This document shows positions 9,721 through 20,907 of a stretch of 64,000 bases of DNA, piece by piece. A model generated the notes under the pieces. The model did no database searches and was not told the DNA's origin. It saw only the letters and a list, made by a program, of their open reading frames with translations. Position 1 is the first letter of the stretch, and every line of letters starts with the position of its first letter. The translations under genes were made by a program, and so were the position numbers. Location: the NCBI GenBank assembly GCA_019843655.1, contig JACDQD010000006.1:496001-560000 (forward strand), given 5' to 3'. The DNA comes from Lethocerus indicus. Its lineage: Eukaryota > Arthropoda > Insecta > Hemiptera > Belostomatidae.

Positions 9721-9860
9721 AATAAGTTTTTTTTTCAAACGCATATCGCCATAAAGGAAACCGCCAAAAGATGGCACTTTTGGGGGGTATAATGGATGGG
9801 TAAGAATAAAAAAATAAAATATAAAAAAAACGAATTTTCCCCCACGTTTTCCACATCGCA
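9721..9860 (+). repeat. R2 repeat, 5' portion
   Basis: TCAAACGCATATCGCCATAA, AAGATGGCACTTTTGGGGGG and ATAATGGATGGGTAAGAAT match the longer R2 form at 41745-41815. It is truncated on the right. Confidence 0.6.
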
Positions 9861-9929
9861 CATCCGATCGGACATGCATTTCTTAAGCTTTGCGCTAACC
9901 GGTTTTTCGTTTAGTCATTTTCAAAAATT

Positions 9930-10020
9930 CTGAAACTCGCCGTCTTCAGTAGTAGGTTTTGGTCACTTCTAGCACACTGCACTGTGTCACTTTCATTTGT
10001 ACTGCAAATGGGAGGAGACG
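9930..10020 (-). repeat. FB1 L arm fragment
   Basis: CTCGCCGTCTTCAGTAGTAG, then TTCTAGCACACTGCACTGTG and TCACTTTCATTTGTACTGC. A purine block GGGAGGAGACGGAAAC follows directly at ~10009. Confidence 0.8.
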
Positions 10021-10049
10021 GAAACACAACGAGCCTACAACAAATTATT

Positions 10050-10140
10050 ACTTTATAACCGAATTTTAAAATCCGACCCTAAATTCGTAACCTTATTGCT
10101 ACTAATTGGGGTTGAAAATTTCTACTAAGATTCTTCTACA
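10050..10140 (+). repeat. R4 dispersed repeat
   Basis: GAATTTTAAAATCCGACCCT then AACCTTATTGCTACTAATTG. It is the longest of the three R4 copies. Confidence 0.75.
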
Positions 10141-10282
10141 ACAGACTACGCTCGCCTAATAGCGAATTGCAGTTTGAGTTGAAATCAATTTACTAATTTT
10201 TTGTCGATTTTAAATTCCCGACGCGAAACTTCTCCTTCCGTTCGAAACCGACCCTGAAAATTCCGAGTACCTCCTCAAGATC

Positions 10283-10465
10283 TACGATATTCCAACCCCT
10301 CGCTGACCACAAAACAGTTATGTTAAACTATTCCGTATCTAGTTTAGAATACCCGTTTTGTGGTCTGCTAGGGGTTGGAATAACTAATAAATTTCGCGTC
10401 CTTCTCGTCTCGCCGTCTCGGCCCATTCGCCGTACAGACCGGTTTCGGCCGCTACTGAAGACAGG
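10283..10465. repeat. FB1 end-to-end junction
   Basis: An R end (TATTCCAACCCCTCGCTGAC) and an L end (GTTTTGTGGTCTGCTAGGGG) are separated by a ~40-bp spacer, TTAAACTATTCCGTATCTAG then TTTAGAATACC. The same junction recurs at 13436-13600. An L-type stem CAGACCGGTTTCGGCC joins directly to GCTACTGAAG. Confidence 0.85.
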
Positions 10466-11194
10466 AGGTATGACAGTATCCAATGGCCCAACTATTCCAT
10501 TCAGTTCGAGAGGCAGTTTTAATTGAAATTGCAGTTTCAATTTGCGCAGCAATTTCAATCTTTCCGGCTATTGAATCGACCCCACTTGTGGGGGTCGGGA
10601 TGAATTTACTACTGTGAAGGACGGCCGGATAATTGGGGTGATGGTTGTGGGGGTGTAAAATAGGCGGTCAGTTATCAGAGGGACACCTGTTCAATACGGG
10701 GGCGAACCACCCTCCCCTTGGCTGAATAATTACCGGGGGCTGGAACCCCTCTAGGGGGTGGCGGTTAGCGGCCCCCCGCCCCCCTGGGGGGGGGGCGGTG
10801 CACGATTGATAGATAGCCCACAGCCTCCGCACACTACACGCCACTATACAAACGTATCAGACAGGCCGTAAACATATTTTCGTACGAAAACAGTCTGAAA
10901 GCGGATGGCGAACTATCGAAGAAACAATCTTCTGTCACCAACTATAATTTTCGTTAATCAAAAATACTCTCGAAACAATATATTTTCGAGGCCGACAGCT
11001 GGGGAATCGTTGTTCGATGTTCGAACACGAAAATATCCATCCTTAACTCTAAAGAACTCTGCTGGCAAAGTATATATATATATATATATAAAAAAGAAAT
11101 CTACAAACGTTAATTTAGAGTTACAAACGTTTCTATTCGGAGTTGTAGCCGATCGGCCATTAGAACCTGTCATACGGTCTCAGACCATATAACA
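10466..11194. other. No gene recognised; G/C tracts
   Basis: G- and C-runs at 10735-10800 include a self-complementary CCCCCCTGGGGGG. A short (TA)10 lies at 11071-11090. No coding domain was recognised. Confidence 0.5.
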
Positions 11195-11545
11195 TACGCG
11201 AGATACCAAATACCGTCTTCAGTAGCGGCCGAAACCGGTCTATATATATATATAAGCGAAAGACCGAAACGACGAGGCGAGAAGAGCTCGCCGGTTCGGT
11301 CTTTCGCTAGACCGGTTTTTCGGCCGCTCGCCATCTTCAGTAGCGGTGTGACGGTCACTTTGTTGGCACAGTCCAACTTTATTGGCATCCTACTTTATGC
11401 AGCCAGTGGGGATGCCCGAAAAAAAACCATCCCCAAAGTGACTAACACCGCTACTGAAGACGGCGAGCGGCCGAAAAACCGGTCTGGCGAAAGATCAGAC
11501 CGGCGAGAGACAAATCTGCTCTGGTATTCCAACACCTCTATATAA
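11195..11545. repeat. FB1 compound copy
   Basis: An inverted core fragment (ACCGTCTTCAGTAGCGGCCG, 11211) is followed by a stem GGTC interrupted by TATATATATATA. An L arm (11296-11370) and an R arm (11398-11515; GATGCCCGAAAAAAAACCAT, GCTACTGAAGACGGCGAGCG) complete it. The TA run sits in the stem-loop here, not in the interior. Confidence 0.88.
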
Positions 11546-12685
11546 AAGAATGACTTATAATGGCGCAAAAATTTAATGGCGTCAATTTCGAAACACCCCG
11601 TATAATTATTGTGGCCGATATCGGTACCTAAATGAGTATCACTTTTAAGTTATGTTTCCTCGAACCACACATGTACTTGGTACCTAAACGCGATCCCTGT
11701 TTTATTCATGAACTGACTGATATCGAATCAACCGGTCAGAATACCGGAATTAATACTTAAATTACATACTTATTACAGCAACCTTATATTTATATACAGA
11801 TTGTATGTATTTTAGGGGTTGCATTCCTCAGAAGTTAGTGACAATCAATTATTTATTATAGTGCTCGCACGTCAATACCCGCCGGAGTATTGGTCCGTAC
11901 ATGACCATACGTACGTATATGCGTATATACGTATCTAAAAAATAGACAGGGCGCTGTCGACCCCCACCCTTCTGCCGGTCGGGCCATATTTTTTCGAAAT
12001 ACATCCCTTTACGTCCGCCGCCCGGGCACAGTGACGAATCGGGTCACATCGTGTGACACATGCGGCCGCCGCGACGCCGTCGGGGGTTGTGGGGGGGGGG
12101 GGGGGGGGTGGGGGGGGGGAGATCACGATGTCGGTTGGAGCACTCAATCCCGATTGAAATATAGGGGGTTGAAAAGAAAAAAATGTAGGATATAGAGGGT
12201 AGATATAGAGAGCGAGGGGGGGGGCGGTGGGGCTGGGGGTGAAATCTCTCCGGCTATGAGAAATTCGCGTTGCCTCCAACGGTGGGGCGTAAAAAATAGA
12301 TTTCTTTTGTAGTTCGGCCCCAAGAATAAAGGAGCGAGGGGTTGTTTGGTGGTTGGGACGGGGGATGCAAAGGAAAATACTTCGGTTCTCGGGGCGGCGA
12401 CAATGCCGCTTTTCCTGGCGCACATTATTTTTTCTTTTCCAACCCCCACAACACCCACCCCCACCCCAAACTGCTCTCCGAATTGAAAGGCCGATTTGTA
12501 TCCATCCCCCCGGACAACAAATGAACACGGGGCTCGGTTACGCCCCGTTGTCCCTTTATTATTTGGCCGCGAGGTATTTTGTCCGTTCGGCGGATACATC
12601 CCCTGTGGGATAATTTCATTTCGGCTGGTTGAATAATGGCCGGGGGATGGTGAAATTCAGCCGCGCCATCATGACTTTCCGTCGA
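11546..12685. other. No gene recognised; long G-run
   Basis: TTTCGAAACACCCCGTATAA at 11587 resembles the CACCCTGTATA ends common in insect transposons, but no partner end was found. A 17-nt G run lies near 12093. Frames at 11935-12599 owe their length to Pro/Gly tracts and resemble no protein I know. Confidence 0.45.
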
Positions 12686-12689
12686 ATAC

Positions 12690-12905
12690 CGAATCTCCAT
12701 AGCCGACTCAAAAGAATGGACTTGAATTTGGACTCTTAAGTAACTACTAAGTGACAACTTACTTCTAACCACACAATAACCACCACGACTTCAACGACGA
12801 AGTCGTAAAATCCCTGTTCCCGAAGTCCCACTCCCGCCTTTCTCCTCATCCCGATCCATCTCGTTCAGTCCCTTTCCTCCCTCACCCACATCCCCATTAT
12901 TCCCA
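12690..12905 (-). repeat. R2 SINE-like repeat
   Basis: Reverse orientation: GACTCAAAAGAATGGACTTG, GTCCCACTCCCGCCTTTCTC, CTCATCCCGATCCATCTCGT, TCAGTCCCTTTCCTCCCTCA. The middle third is deleted relative to 56930-57220. Confidence 0.8.
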
Positions 12906-13221
12906 CCAGGACGGCTTAAACGAGTAGATAAATTGTGTCAAAAAGCGCCATGAAAAATATACACGTATCAATTGTACTTATAACTGTAAAGTTGATTGTA
13001 ATAATATAATAAGTCGGCTATATTTTTCCTCGTTTCCTATCAAGGTTTTTTTTTTTTTTAACTTTCTTATTGAGCAATGAAAAGCGAAATTGTATACTGT
13101 CAACCTTCTTGACTATAGTTAATTTTGAAGGCCTTTTCCATAGTCGTCTAATCTGTATATCGTAATCGTAATATAAGGGTCGATTGAGCAATAAATAAAA
13201 TCAGGTAACTTGCAATTGGAA
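12906..13221. other. AT-rich, no gene
   Basis: Low-GC sequence with a T-run at 13045-13059. Nothing recognisable. Confidence 0.5.
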
Positions 13222-13650
13222 TACCTGTTTTTTGTGGTCTGTGAGGGGTTGGAATACCGTAGATTTCGTGCGTTTCGTTTCGGCCGCTCGCCATCTTCAG
13301 TAGCGGTGTTAGTCACTTTGGGGATGGTTTTTTTTTCGGGCATCCCCACTGCCTGCATAAAGGAGGCCGAAACCGGTCTAGCGAAAGACGGCGAACCGCA
13401 GCGGGAGAGGAGACAGAAACGCGCGAAATCTACTGTATTCCAACCCCTAGCGGACCACAAAACAGGTTTGTTAAACTATTATGTATCTAGTTTAGAATAC
13501 CCGTTTTGTGGTCTGCGAGGGGTTGGAATGAAATAAATTTCGCGTTCTTCTCTCCTCGCCGTTTCTCGCTGTAGACCGGTTTCTTGCCGGAACCTGTCTA
13601 GCGGAAGACGAAACCGGCGAGAGTTGGAGACGGAAATAGACGAAATATAT
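13222..13650. repeat. Two FB1 palindromes back to back
   Basis: The first, 13222-13470, has an L arm with core at ~13285 facing an R arm that lacks the GCTACTGAAG core and resumes at GGCCGAAACCGGTCTAGCGA. The second, 13495-13650, is a mini-palindrome with both stem-loops and no core. The junction at 13436-13530 repeats that at 10283-10400. Confidence 0.88.
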
Positions 13651-14270
13651 ACATTTTATAAATCCGTATAAATTGTGTTATCGCAGAAATCGTACGGTCG
13701 TAAAATATTTACGCCCTGTTCGTACGGCCTGTCGTCGGGGAAGTTTAAATTGATTTACGCTCAGAGAGAGAGAGGCGTAAATAAAGCTTGTCCAGAACAA
13801 AACGCGTCTCTCACCCTCTCTCTGCCTCTAAATTGTTCGGACAGATACGTCCGACAACATACAATGTTGTACACGTTTTGTTTTGTTCGCAACATTGTTT
13901 CCCAGGAAGGAATTGCGGGGCGGGGGTGGGGTGGAAGGGGTTAATTCTGATTGCAAACGAAAACCCCCCCCCCCCGAATACACCCCCGGAATATAATTAT
14001 ACCGGATTGAATCCGCCAACCCCCATCAACCCGACAACAGACTATAAAAAGGTCTGCGCCCTTTTTATGGCAAATAGCGGAAATTTAGTGGGCCCAAATC
14101 CGCCCCCGGAATTTGTATACCGGCGAGAGACTGATATATACAGTCTGTGATAAACGGGATAGAGACAATATAAAAAAACCGGTCTTTCGCTGGACCTATT
14201 TTTACTGTAGACAAGAAAACGAAAGTAACGGATTATTTCCACCCCCCCACCCCCCCAACACAATAATAAA
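13651..14270. other. No gene recognised
   Basis: Contains (GA)5 at 13763-13772, C-runs near 13966 and 14245, and a stem-loop-like CGGTCTTTCGCTGGACC at 14180 that may be a stray FB1 piece. Confidence 0.45.
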
Positions 14271-14552
14271 TGTTGTAGGTTCGTGATGTTTCTCTCTCCT
14301 CTCGCTGCGGTTCGGTCTTTCGCTAGACCGGTTTGTCGGCCGCTCGCCGTCTTCAGTAGCGCTGTGTTACTGTCACCGTTGTGGCACTTTGGATGTTTTT
14401 CGGGCATCCTCACTGCCCACCGTCATCCAACATCCAAAGTGCTGACGGTGACAGTAACACAGGGCGCTACTGAAGATGGCGAGCGGCCGAAACATCACGA
14501 ACCTACAGTATTCCAACAACCCCTCGCCGACCACAAAACAGGTATATCAAAT
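14271..14552. repeat. FB1 complete compact palindrome (type copy)
   Basis: The L arm (GGTTCGTGATGTTTCTCTCT, stem-loop, GCTCGCCGTCTTCAGTAGCG, GGATGTTTTTCGGGCATCCT) meets its reverse-complement R arm at about 14420. The R arm ends CCAACAACCCCTCGCCGACC then ACAAAACAGG. The R side lacks the stem-loop and purine block, so the palindrome is asymmetric. Confidence 0.95.
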
Positions 14553-14669
14553 AATAAATGTATAAATACAGGGTTCAGAATGCGTAGGACGGCTGGAGAA
14601 ATGTATCCGGGATTCCATAAAATATGCTACAATTGAACAATCCCCCCCCCCCCAATACCCGATTCAAAC

Positions 14670-14975
14670 AGAGAGTTTGGACCCCCTTAAGGGCGTTACT
14701 GAAACGGGCATAAAAATTGATTTCGGCTATCCAGAGATTCCAGTCAAAAGTCCTTCAATGCTCCCCCCAGGATACGTTTCTAACCGAACAATCCGACGAA
14801 GTCCCGAAAATCCCGGTTCCCCGAAGTTCCACTCCCGCATTTCTCCTCATCCCAATCCACTCGTTCGGCCCCTTTTGTGCCTTATCACGAAATTGCCATC
14901 TTTGGCCGGTTGCTTTTATCACGAAATGCGTAAAATTAAAAAAACCGTTAAATGGAAAACAATCGGTGGAGAGTG
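14670..14975 (-). repeat. R2 SINE-like repeat, near full length
   Basis: GTTACTGAAACGGGCATAAA, ATTCCAGTCAAAAGTCCTTC, GGATACGTTTCTAACCGAAC, GACGAAGTCCCGAAAATCCC, CACTCCCGCATTTCTCCTCA and TTATCACGAAATGCGTAAAA appear in the same order as at 56930 and 51700 (reverse). Confidence 0.88.
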
Positions 14976-15489
14976 AACTTGAATGAGAACTTCGTTACAG
15001 TCTAATTGATTCGTTTATCCCCGGTTTAAAAATGAATTAATCAAAAACACCTGTAGATCGTCCTGACCCCCACCTACCCCCACCCCAAACGAAGTTGGCG
15101 TCTCATCGATCTTACACCCCCCCCTCGTGAAGTTGGCGCTTTTCCAAAACCCCGGCCGCGAATCCGTCATTTTAAGGCCGGAAAACTTTCACTCGCGAAA
15201 ACCCTTTACGTCCCTCTGTACACAATTTCAATTGTCTGATCTTCTAGCGCCACCCAACATCCCCGGACAACCCCAAGCGCTATTCTCTCTTGACAACGTT
15301 CATCAGTGCCCTGGGGCGTATTCGCGCCCGTTTGACTTTTCCCGAGTTTTCACAATCGTCTCGCATTCTCATCAGTCAAGTACTCGGCGTACAAAGGGGT
15401 GGAATTCCGCCCCAACGGCCGGGGAACTGGCGTTCCTCTGAAATCGTCCCGACGGCCCGTCGCCCCAGTGACGGGATCGTCAATCGCCG
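14976..15489. other. No gene recognised
   Basis: Unrecognised sequence with pyrimidine-rich parts and a C-run near 15116. The frames at 15127-15577 do not resemble known proteins. Confidence 0.45.
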
Positions 15490-15535
15490 GACCGATTTCG
15501 GCCGCTCGCCATCTTCAGTAGCCGCTACGATGTTG
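15490..15535 (-). repeat. FB1 L core only
   Basis: GATTTCGGCCGCTCGCCATC then TTCAGTAG, with no other FB1 blocks on either side. It is an isolated core. Confidence 0.75.
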
Positions 15536-15857
15536 ACGATATCCGCCATCTTCAATCGCAATAAAGTGCCCGAATAAAAACCGGTATCGCGTCGAACGCC
15601 CAGTATATCTGCGGTTCCGGAAACGAAACATCCCTTAAAGTGTAAGCAATACCGATATCGGCTGAAATAATTAAATACTTAAAAAAAAAACTCTTTATAA
15701 TATTATTGCATGTTGAAATCGGCACCCAACCAACCTAATTAAAACGCGCTTAAAGTTATGGAGGATGAGAGTAAAAAAAAAAAAATAATCGTTCACCATA
15801 GAGTCACTTTCAGTATGCGCTGGGAAGGATATTTTCGTGTTGGAACATTTTTATTTT

Positions 15858-16090
15858 GCAGTCACGAACTTCGGGAACCGGGATTTTCGGGACTTCGTCG
15901 ACCGTCCGTGGTATGTTGAGGGTCATGGGTGGATTGTCTGGTTAGAAACAAATGTCGGATGTCTTGTGGCGGAACACCATAGCTCAGTTCGTTACTTAAG
16001 GTCAATTTCAATGTCCTTTTTAGTAATGGCTTTAAGAGTTCAAATTTTCTGTTTAAGTCGGATAACTTTATATCCGTTACTGGGGTGAAT
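15858..16090 (+). repeat. R2 SINE-like repeat, 5'-truncated
   Basis: GAACCGGGATTTTCGGGACT, TCGTCGACCGTCCGTGGTAT, GGGTGGATTGTCTGGTTAGA, TTCGTTACTTAAGGTCAATT, AGTAATGGCTTTAAGAGTTC. Confidence 0.88.
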
Positions 16091-16309
16091 GCAATAACGG
16101 GGTTGGCACCGTAATGTGTATGAATATGGGGTTGTGGTGTGAATGGGCGGGAAACAATAGGCCTTTTCGATGGGGATGGGGGAGAGCCCATTATCCTCAT
16201 GTAAGGAGTATCACGTGCCCCACGTCATCGTCATCTCCGACCGTATAATTCCGTGATGAGACCGCTAATGGACTGGGCCCTGGGGGGGGGGGGTTGGCGG
16301 CAAGACCGC

Positions 16310-16480
16310 AACCCAAACCGAATAGGGCGGTCATCCCTTTCACGTTTGACCGGTCCCTTATTGATGAATTTATGGCCCCCGGCTGTAGTTTGCTTACGGC
16401 ACGTGATACCGTTTAATGTGCCCCAATTTCAGGCGTTACCGGGTGAAACTATTGGATCGGATAGTTACCTGGAATAGCTG
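16310..16480 (-). repeat. Inverted duplication, copy 2
   Basis: Reverse complement of 6086-6240: AATAGGGCGGTCATCCCTTT, CGTTTGACCGGTCCCTTATT and GTTTGCTTACGGCACGTGAT. It continues without a break into the FB1 arm at 16481. Confidence 0.9.
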
Positions 16481-16715
16481 TCTCCTCTCTCGCCGGTTCG
16501 GTCTTTCGCTAGACCGGTTTCGGCCGCTCGCCATCTTCAGTAGCGGTGTCAGTCGCTGTCGGGCACTTTGGACATTTTTCGGCCATCCTCACTGCACCGT
16601 GTCACCGTCACTTGTACTTGAGGATGCCCGCGAAAACCGTCAAAGTGCCCGACAGTGACTGACACCGCTACTGAAGATGGCGAGCGGCCGGTCTGGCGAA
16701 AGACCGAACTGGAAT
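16481..16715. repeat. FB1 compact palindrome
   Basis: L arm: CTCCTCTCTCGCCGGTTCGG, stem-loop GGTCTTTCGCTAGACC, core at ~16526. R arm from ~16620: GAGGATGCCCGCGAAAACCG, core TACTGAAGATGGCGAGCGGC, GGTCTGGCGAAAGACC. The centre is CACTTGTACTTGAGGATGCC. Confidence 0.95.
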
Positions 16716-16812
16716 ATGAATTATCGATGCCGAAATCCCACTCTGAATTGATCGTGTTATCCATTTTAAAACGAACAGCGTGTTTACGCGATGAAAATTC
16801 TGCATTTCATAC
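16712..16812 (-). repeat. R5 dispersed repeat
   Basis: GAACTGGAATATGAATTATC, GAATTGATCGTGTTATCCAT and GATGAAAATTCTGCATTTCA are the inverse of 5410-5512. It is flanked by FB1 stem-loops on both sides. Confidence 0.85.
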
Positions 16813-17085
16813 CGTAGGTTCGGTCTTTTCATAGACCGGTTTCGGCCGCTCGCCATCTTCAGTAGCGGTGTCAGTCACTGTCGGGCACTTTGGATATTTT
16901 TCGGCCATCCTCACTGCACCGTGTCACCGTCACTTGTACTTGAGGATGCCCGCGAAAAAACGTCCAAAGTGCCCGACAGTGACTGACACAGCGCTACTGA
17001 AGATGGCGAGCGGCCGACAAACCGGTCTAGCAAAAGACAGAACCGCAGTGCGAGAGGAGAGGGAAACACCACAAACCAACGTTAC
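16813..17085. repeat. FB1 compact palindrome
   Basis: Nearly the same as the copy at 16481, including the central CACTTGTACTTGAGGATGCC. R arm: GCGCTACTGAAGATGGCGAG, CGGTCTAGCAAAAGACAG, GAGAGGAGAGGGAAACACCA. The two copies with R5 between them probably arose by local duplication. Confidence 0.95.
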
Positions 17086-17552
17086 CCTGATAATTCCATT
17101 TCATATTCGGCAATAGCTAGGTCGACAAGAAACGTGATAAAACACGATAAAAGCCGTCCTATCGCTAAAACGCCCTTCGGGAAAGATAGATAGAAAATAA
17201 TAAATGAAATAGATTAATACATCCGGGTCCTTCTACTCTATCCTTTTTTAGAATGTATGCCGACCATAAATCATTGCTCCGATATTAAGGCGGCCGGCGC
17301 TATTAAATATTCCAGATAAAATATGATGGATCTTCCGAAACCGGCTGCAAATAGAAATTGCGCCCTTTTTTTTTTATCATCTCTCAATAACTCGCCAAAA
17401 GTTAATATTAACTGGCAATAATTTGAGAAATTTACTCAGTCTCATCCTATCTCCTTTTAATTGACACTGAATAAATAGAATATTGTACTGAATCTACATT
17501 TTTCCCGACATCCAAAACGTCGTCTACAGACGCCTTTGTAATACGTGAATTA
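17086..17552. other. AT-rich, no gene
   Basis: Unrecognised low-GC DNA. Confidence 0.5.
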
Positions 17553-17646
17553 TTAGGTGTACCCAAAAGTAATCCAAAAATTTGATTTTTTTTGGAATAA
17601 AATGAATTCCAAAGTCGAAATTTCGATTACTTTTCGGTACCCCTAA
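17553..17646. mobile_element. M2 mariner-type MITE, intact ends
   Basis: TTAGGTGTACCCAAAAGTAA at the left and TTACTTTTCGGTACCCCTAA at the right form imperfect terminal inverted repeats, flanked by TA at 17551-17552 and 17647-17648. The interior keeps AATAAAATGAATTCCAAAGT from longer M2 copies. The size is 94 bp, so it was moved by a transposase encoded elsewhere. Confidence 0.85.
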
Positions 17647-18282
17647 TATGTATGTGTAGACGTAAAAAAATCGTATAAAAAAATCCACAAATTACGTGTT
17701 GTTGTGCGCAATATAATTGTATTGTTGTTGAAATATTCCAATCGATTATCTGTTGTGTGGATAATGCAATGAGACTACTGATACGGATAGGCAGTTTGCG
17801 TGTCTGTATTAAAAAAATAGACGAAAGAAAAAATTTATACGATTATCGATTGGAATTAATAGAGGAATATTAAAGGGGAAAAAAAAATTTATTGTTTATT
17901 CTTTTACCGTAAACCGAAATTGTTCGGTCGACGATAGTACAAAGCGCAGTACAAGAAGTGACAAATTGCCCTCCCCTAATTGTTACTATTATCGTGTTAT
18001 TGACGCAACAGTCGCGTAACCGATTGGTATACAGACTATTTTACGTGTTACTTACGGTTACAACGCGATACAACGTTTCGTTTCGTCTACAACAACAAAT
18101 AGACCGGTCTCTACACGCTCTCTGGATTGGCGCGTCAATAAATCGCAACAAGTTGTCAACTACCTGTTGTTGAATGATTTTTAACCTGAGGAAATGATTT
18201 TTAAAATTAAAAAAAAAATGGTATACGTGCAACGTAATAGAGGATAATTTCAGAGCTATTAAATGGGATAATTATTTCAAGC
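17647..18282. other. AT-rich, no gene
   Basis: Unrecognised sequence. Short frames at 17958-18232 do not match any family I know. Confidence 0.45.
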
Positions 18283-18475
18283 CGACCGGTTTCGGCCGCT
18301 CGCCGCCACCTTCAGTAGCGGCGTCGGTCGGTTTTTGGCACTCTGGGGACGTTTTTCGGGCGCTGTCACTGCAGTGTTGTACTGAAGATGGCGAACGGCC
18401 GAAACCGGTCTAGCCAAACACCACAAATCCCACGGTATTCCGCAACCCCTAGCAGACCACAAGACAGGTATGTTG
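18283..18475. repeat. FB1 compact palindrome
   Basis: L core GCTCGCCGCCACCTTCAGTA (three-base insertion), GACGTTTTTCGGGCGCTGTC, then R core TACTGAAGATGGCGAACGGC, and the end CCGCAACCCCTAGCAGACCA then CAAGACAGGTATG. Confidence 0.9.
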
Positions 18476-18654
18476 AAAATGTATTTATTACGCTGTATCG
18501 GTTAAAGGAAAACTATTTCCTAGAATATTTTTAGGGCAGTAACGATTTAGTGAGGTAATACTCATTCACATTAATTAGTCCAATATAAACACTATTAGCC
18601 AAAACTTATTCTCATTGTCCAATTAGTGAAAGATTCTCAATATTTTATTGTCAA

Positions 18655-19770
18655 AATAAAACAGTTTGTCACTGACATTTGTACTGCGGCGTCTGTCCGT
18701 TTTTGGTCAGTATATACCGCTGTACAAGCGACAGTGACACAGCGCGGTGTGCTACTGAAGACGATGGCGAGCGGCCGAAACCGGTCTAGCGACAGACTGC
18801 GAGAGGGGACAGACGAACTGAACGAAATCTACAGTAATTTTATAATACCTGTTCTGTGGTCTGCGAGGGGTTGGAATACCGTAGGTCTGTTGCGTTTCCG
18901 TCTGATCTCGTCGGTTCGGTCTTTCGCTAGACCGATTTTCGGCCGCTCGCCACCGTCTTCAGTAGCACACTGCACTGTGTCACTGTGTACAGTGGTATAT
19001 ACAGACGACACCAACAGACAGACACCGCGGTACAAGCGACAGTGACACAGCGCAGTGGTGACTGACACCGCTACTGAAGATGATGGCGAGCGGCCGAAAC
19101 CGGTCTAGCGACAGACTGCGAGAGGGGACAGACGAACTGAACGAAATCTACAGTAATTTTATAATACCTGTTCTGTGATCTGCGAGGGGTTGGAATACCG
19201 TAGGTCTGTTGCGTTTCCGTCTGATCTCGTCGGTTCGTTCTTTCTCTAGACCGATTTTCGGCCGCTCGCCACCGTCTTCAGTTGCACTGTGTCACTGCAG
19301 TGGTATATACAGACGACACCAACAGACAGACACCGCGGTACAAGCGACAGTGACACAGCGCAGTGGTGACTGACACCGCTACTGAAGACGATGGCGAGCG
19401 GCCGAAACCGGTCTAGCGACAGACTGCGAGAGGAGCCAGATAAACTGAACGAAATCTACACCTGTTTGTGATCTGTCCGCAGATTTCGTATATTTCGCCG
19501 GTTCGCTCTTTCTCTAGACCGATTTTCGGCCGCCGCCACCATCTTCAGTAGCGCACTGAGCTGCGTCACCGTCTGTACTGCGGTGTCTGTCCGTTGGTGT
19601 CGTCCGCACCAAATACCGCCGTACAAGCGACAGTGGCACAGCGCAGCTGGCGCTACTGAAGACGATGGCGAGCGGCCGAAAACCGGTCCAGCGAAAGGAC
19701 GGACCGACGAGATCAGACGGGAACGCAACAGACCTACGGTATTACCAACCCCTCGGAGACCACAAAACAG
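18655..19770. repeat. FB1-derived array, ~270-320-bp unit
   Basis: R cores lie at about 18751, 19070, 19378 and 19650, alternating with L cores near 18950, 19265 and 19535. Each unit carries L end, L arm, centre (ATACAGACGACACCAACAGA) and R arm. The cores have a three-base insertion, GAAGACGATGGCGAGCGG or GAAGATGATGGCGAGCGG, that marks this array. Confidence 0.9.
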
Positions 19771-20907
19771 TTACTTAGTAAACTAGTTTACTATAGTGTT
19801 TTATATAGTATACTATTATGGAGTGTAGATCGTTAAAATTGTATTGTAGTACAATATTTTTTTTTTTACCGCCAAACACACAGGTTTTATTACATATCCG
19901 GAACGATACGCTATTCGCTTTAGCCAAAGCCCCCGAGCAGACCACAAAACAGGTATGTTGAATTAAAAAAAACCGGTATTTCTGCTACTGTCGCTTGAAC
20001 ATCAATGTTTCTTGTCGTATTCCCTTTACAATTGGGACTATGAAAAAGTGAAAAAAAAAAAAAAAACGTCCCCCAGGAGTCGAGGACCGACCGCGGACGG
20101 AAAGTCTAGTTCCTGGGGTGGTGGGGTGGGGGGCGGGGTTGGGGGTAGGTAATGCAATAGGAAGACTGGTGTAGAAGAAGAAGAAGTAGGGGAAGGATTG
20201 GATGCAAACACAATTTCCTTTTTCGGGATCGATGCTTTCCGATTGAATAAGGAATATTATTCGGACTTTTATTATACGCCCCCGGACCACCCTTCTTACC
20301 GTAAGAATTGTAAAAAAAAAATGAAAAACTACGCTCAATTCCGACGCCCCGAACGTCGCCCCCACGGAAATGTAAGTGTGATCTAAACGTTTTAAGGAAA
20401 ATCCATAGCCTCCCGGGGTGGTTTTCTCCCCGCTAATATAAAAAAACAACTCGTAATTGAGAGGCGCTATTTCAATTTGCAATAACACATAATATCTGTT
20501 CAGGATTCACATCAGAAATATTCCCCCATCATTGAGTCGACGGAAAACTAATTTTTAGGGGTTCGTTGTTGAATCTTTATTAAGTTATTTATCAAATATT
20601 TTTGATAAATTGCGTTGGTTGTGCTTTCATCCTTAGAATAAGCGAGATCTCAGTTTATTATTTGAATTTTTTTTTTTTTACTTAAAATATATAAAATCCT
20701 CTTTGAATTGTAAACACCGTCGATGTTATTAATAATTTTTAATTGTATCGCACTCGGCATCAAAACCTGGAACTGGTTAAATCCTTTGGAATGGCCCCAA
20801 AAATAAGTCCTGGAAATATTTTTTATTCAATTCATTAATTAGTTTTTTTATTCTTCTAATCGTTAATTTCATTAGACTCGGTAATATATATATAAAAAAA
20901 AAAAAAA
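19771..20907. other. No gene recognised; FB1 end fragment
   Basis: A lone end piece (CCCCGAGCAGACCACAAAAC then AGGTATG) lies at 19931-19956. The rest has A- and T-runs and a G-rich tract at 20116-20150. The 167-codon minus-strand frame at 19985-20488 shows Phe-rich low-complexity parts and no known domain. Confidence 0.45.

Noticed and set aside
11935..12599. Proline-rich ORFs of 151 and 197 codons
   Set aside because: Two overlapping frames of similar length over a G/C-run region; composition explains the openness and neither looks like a known protein.
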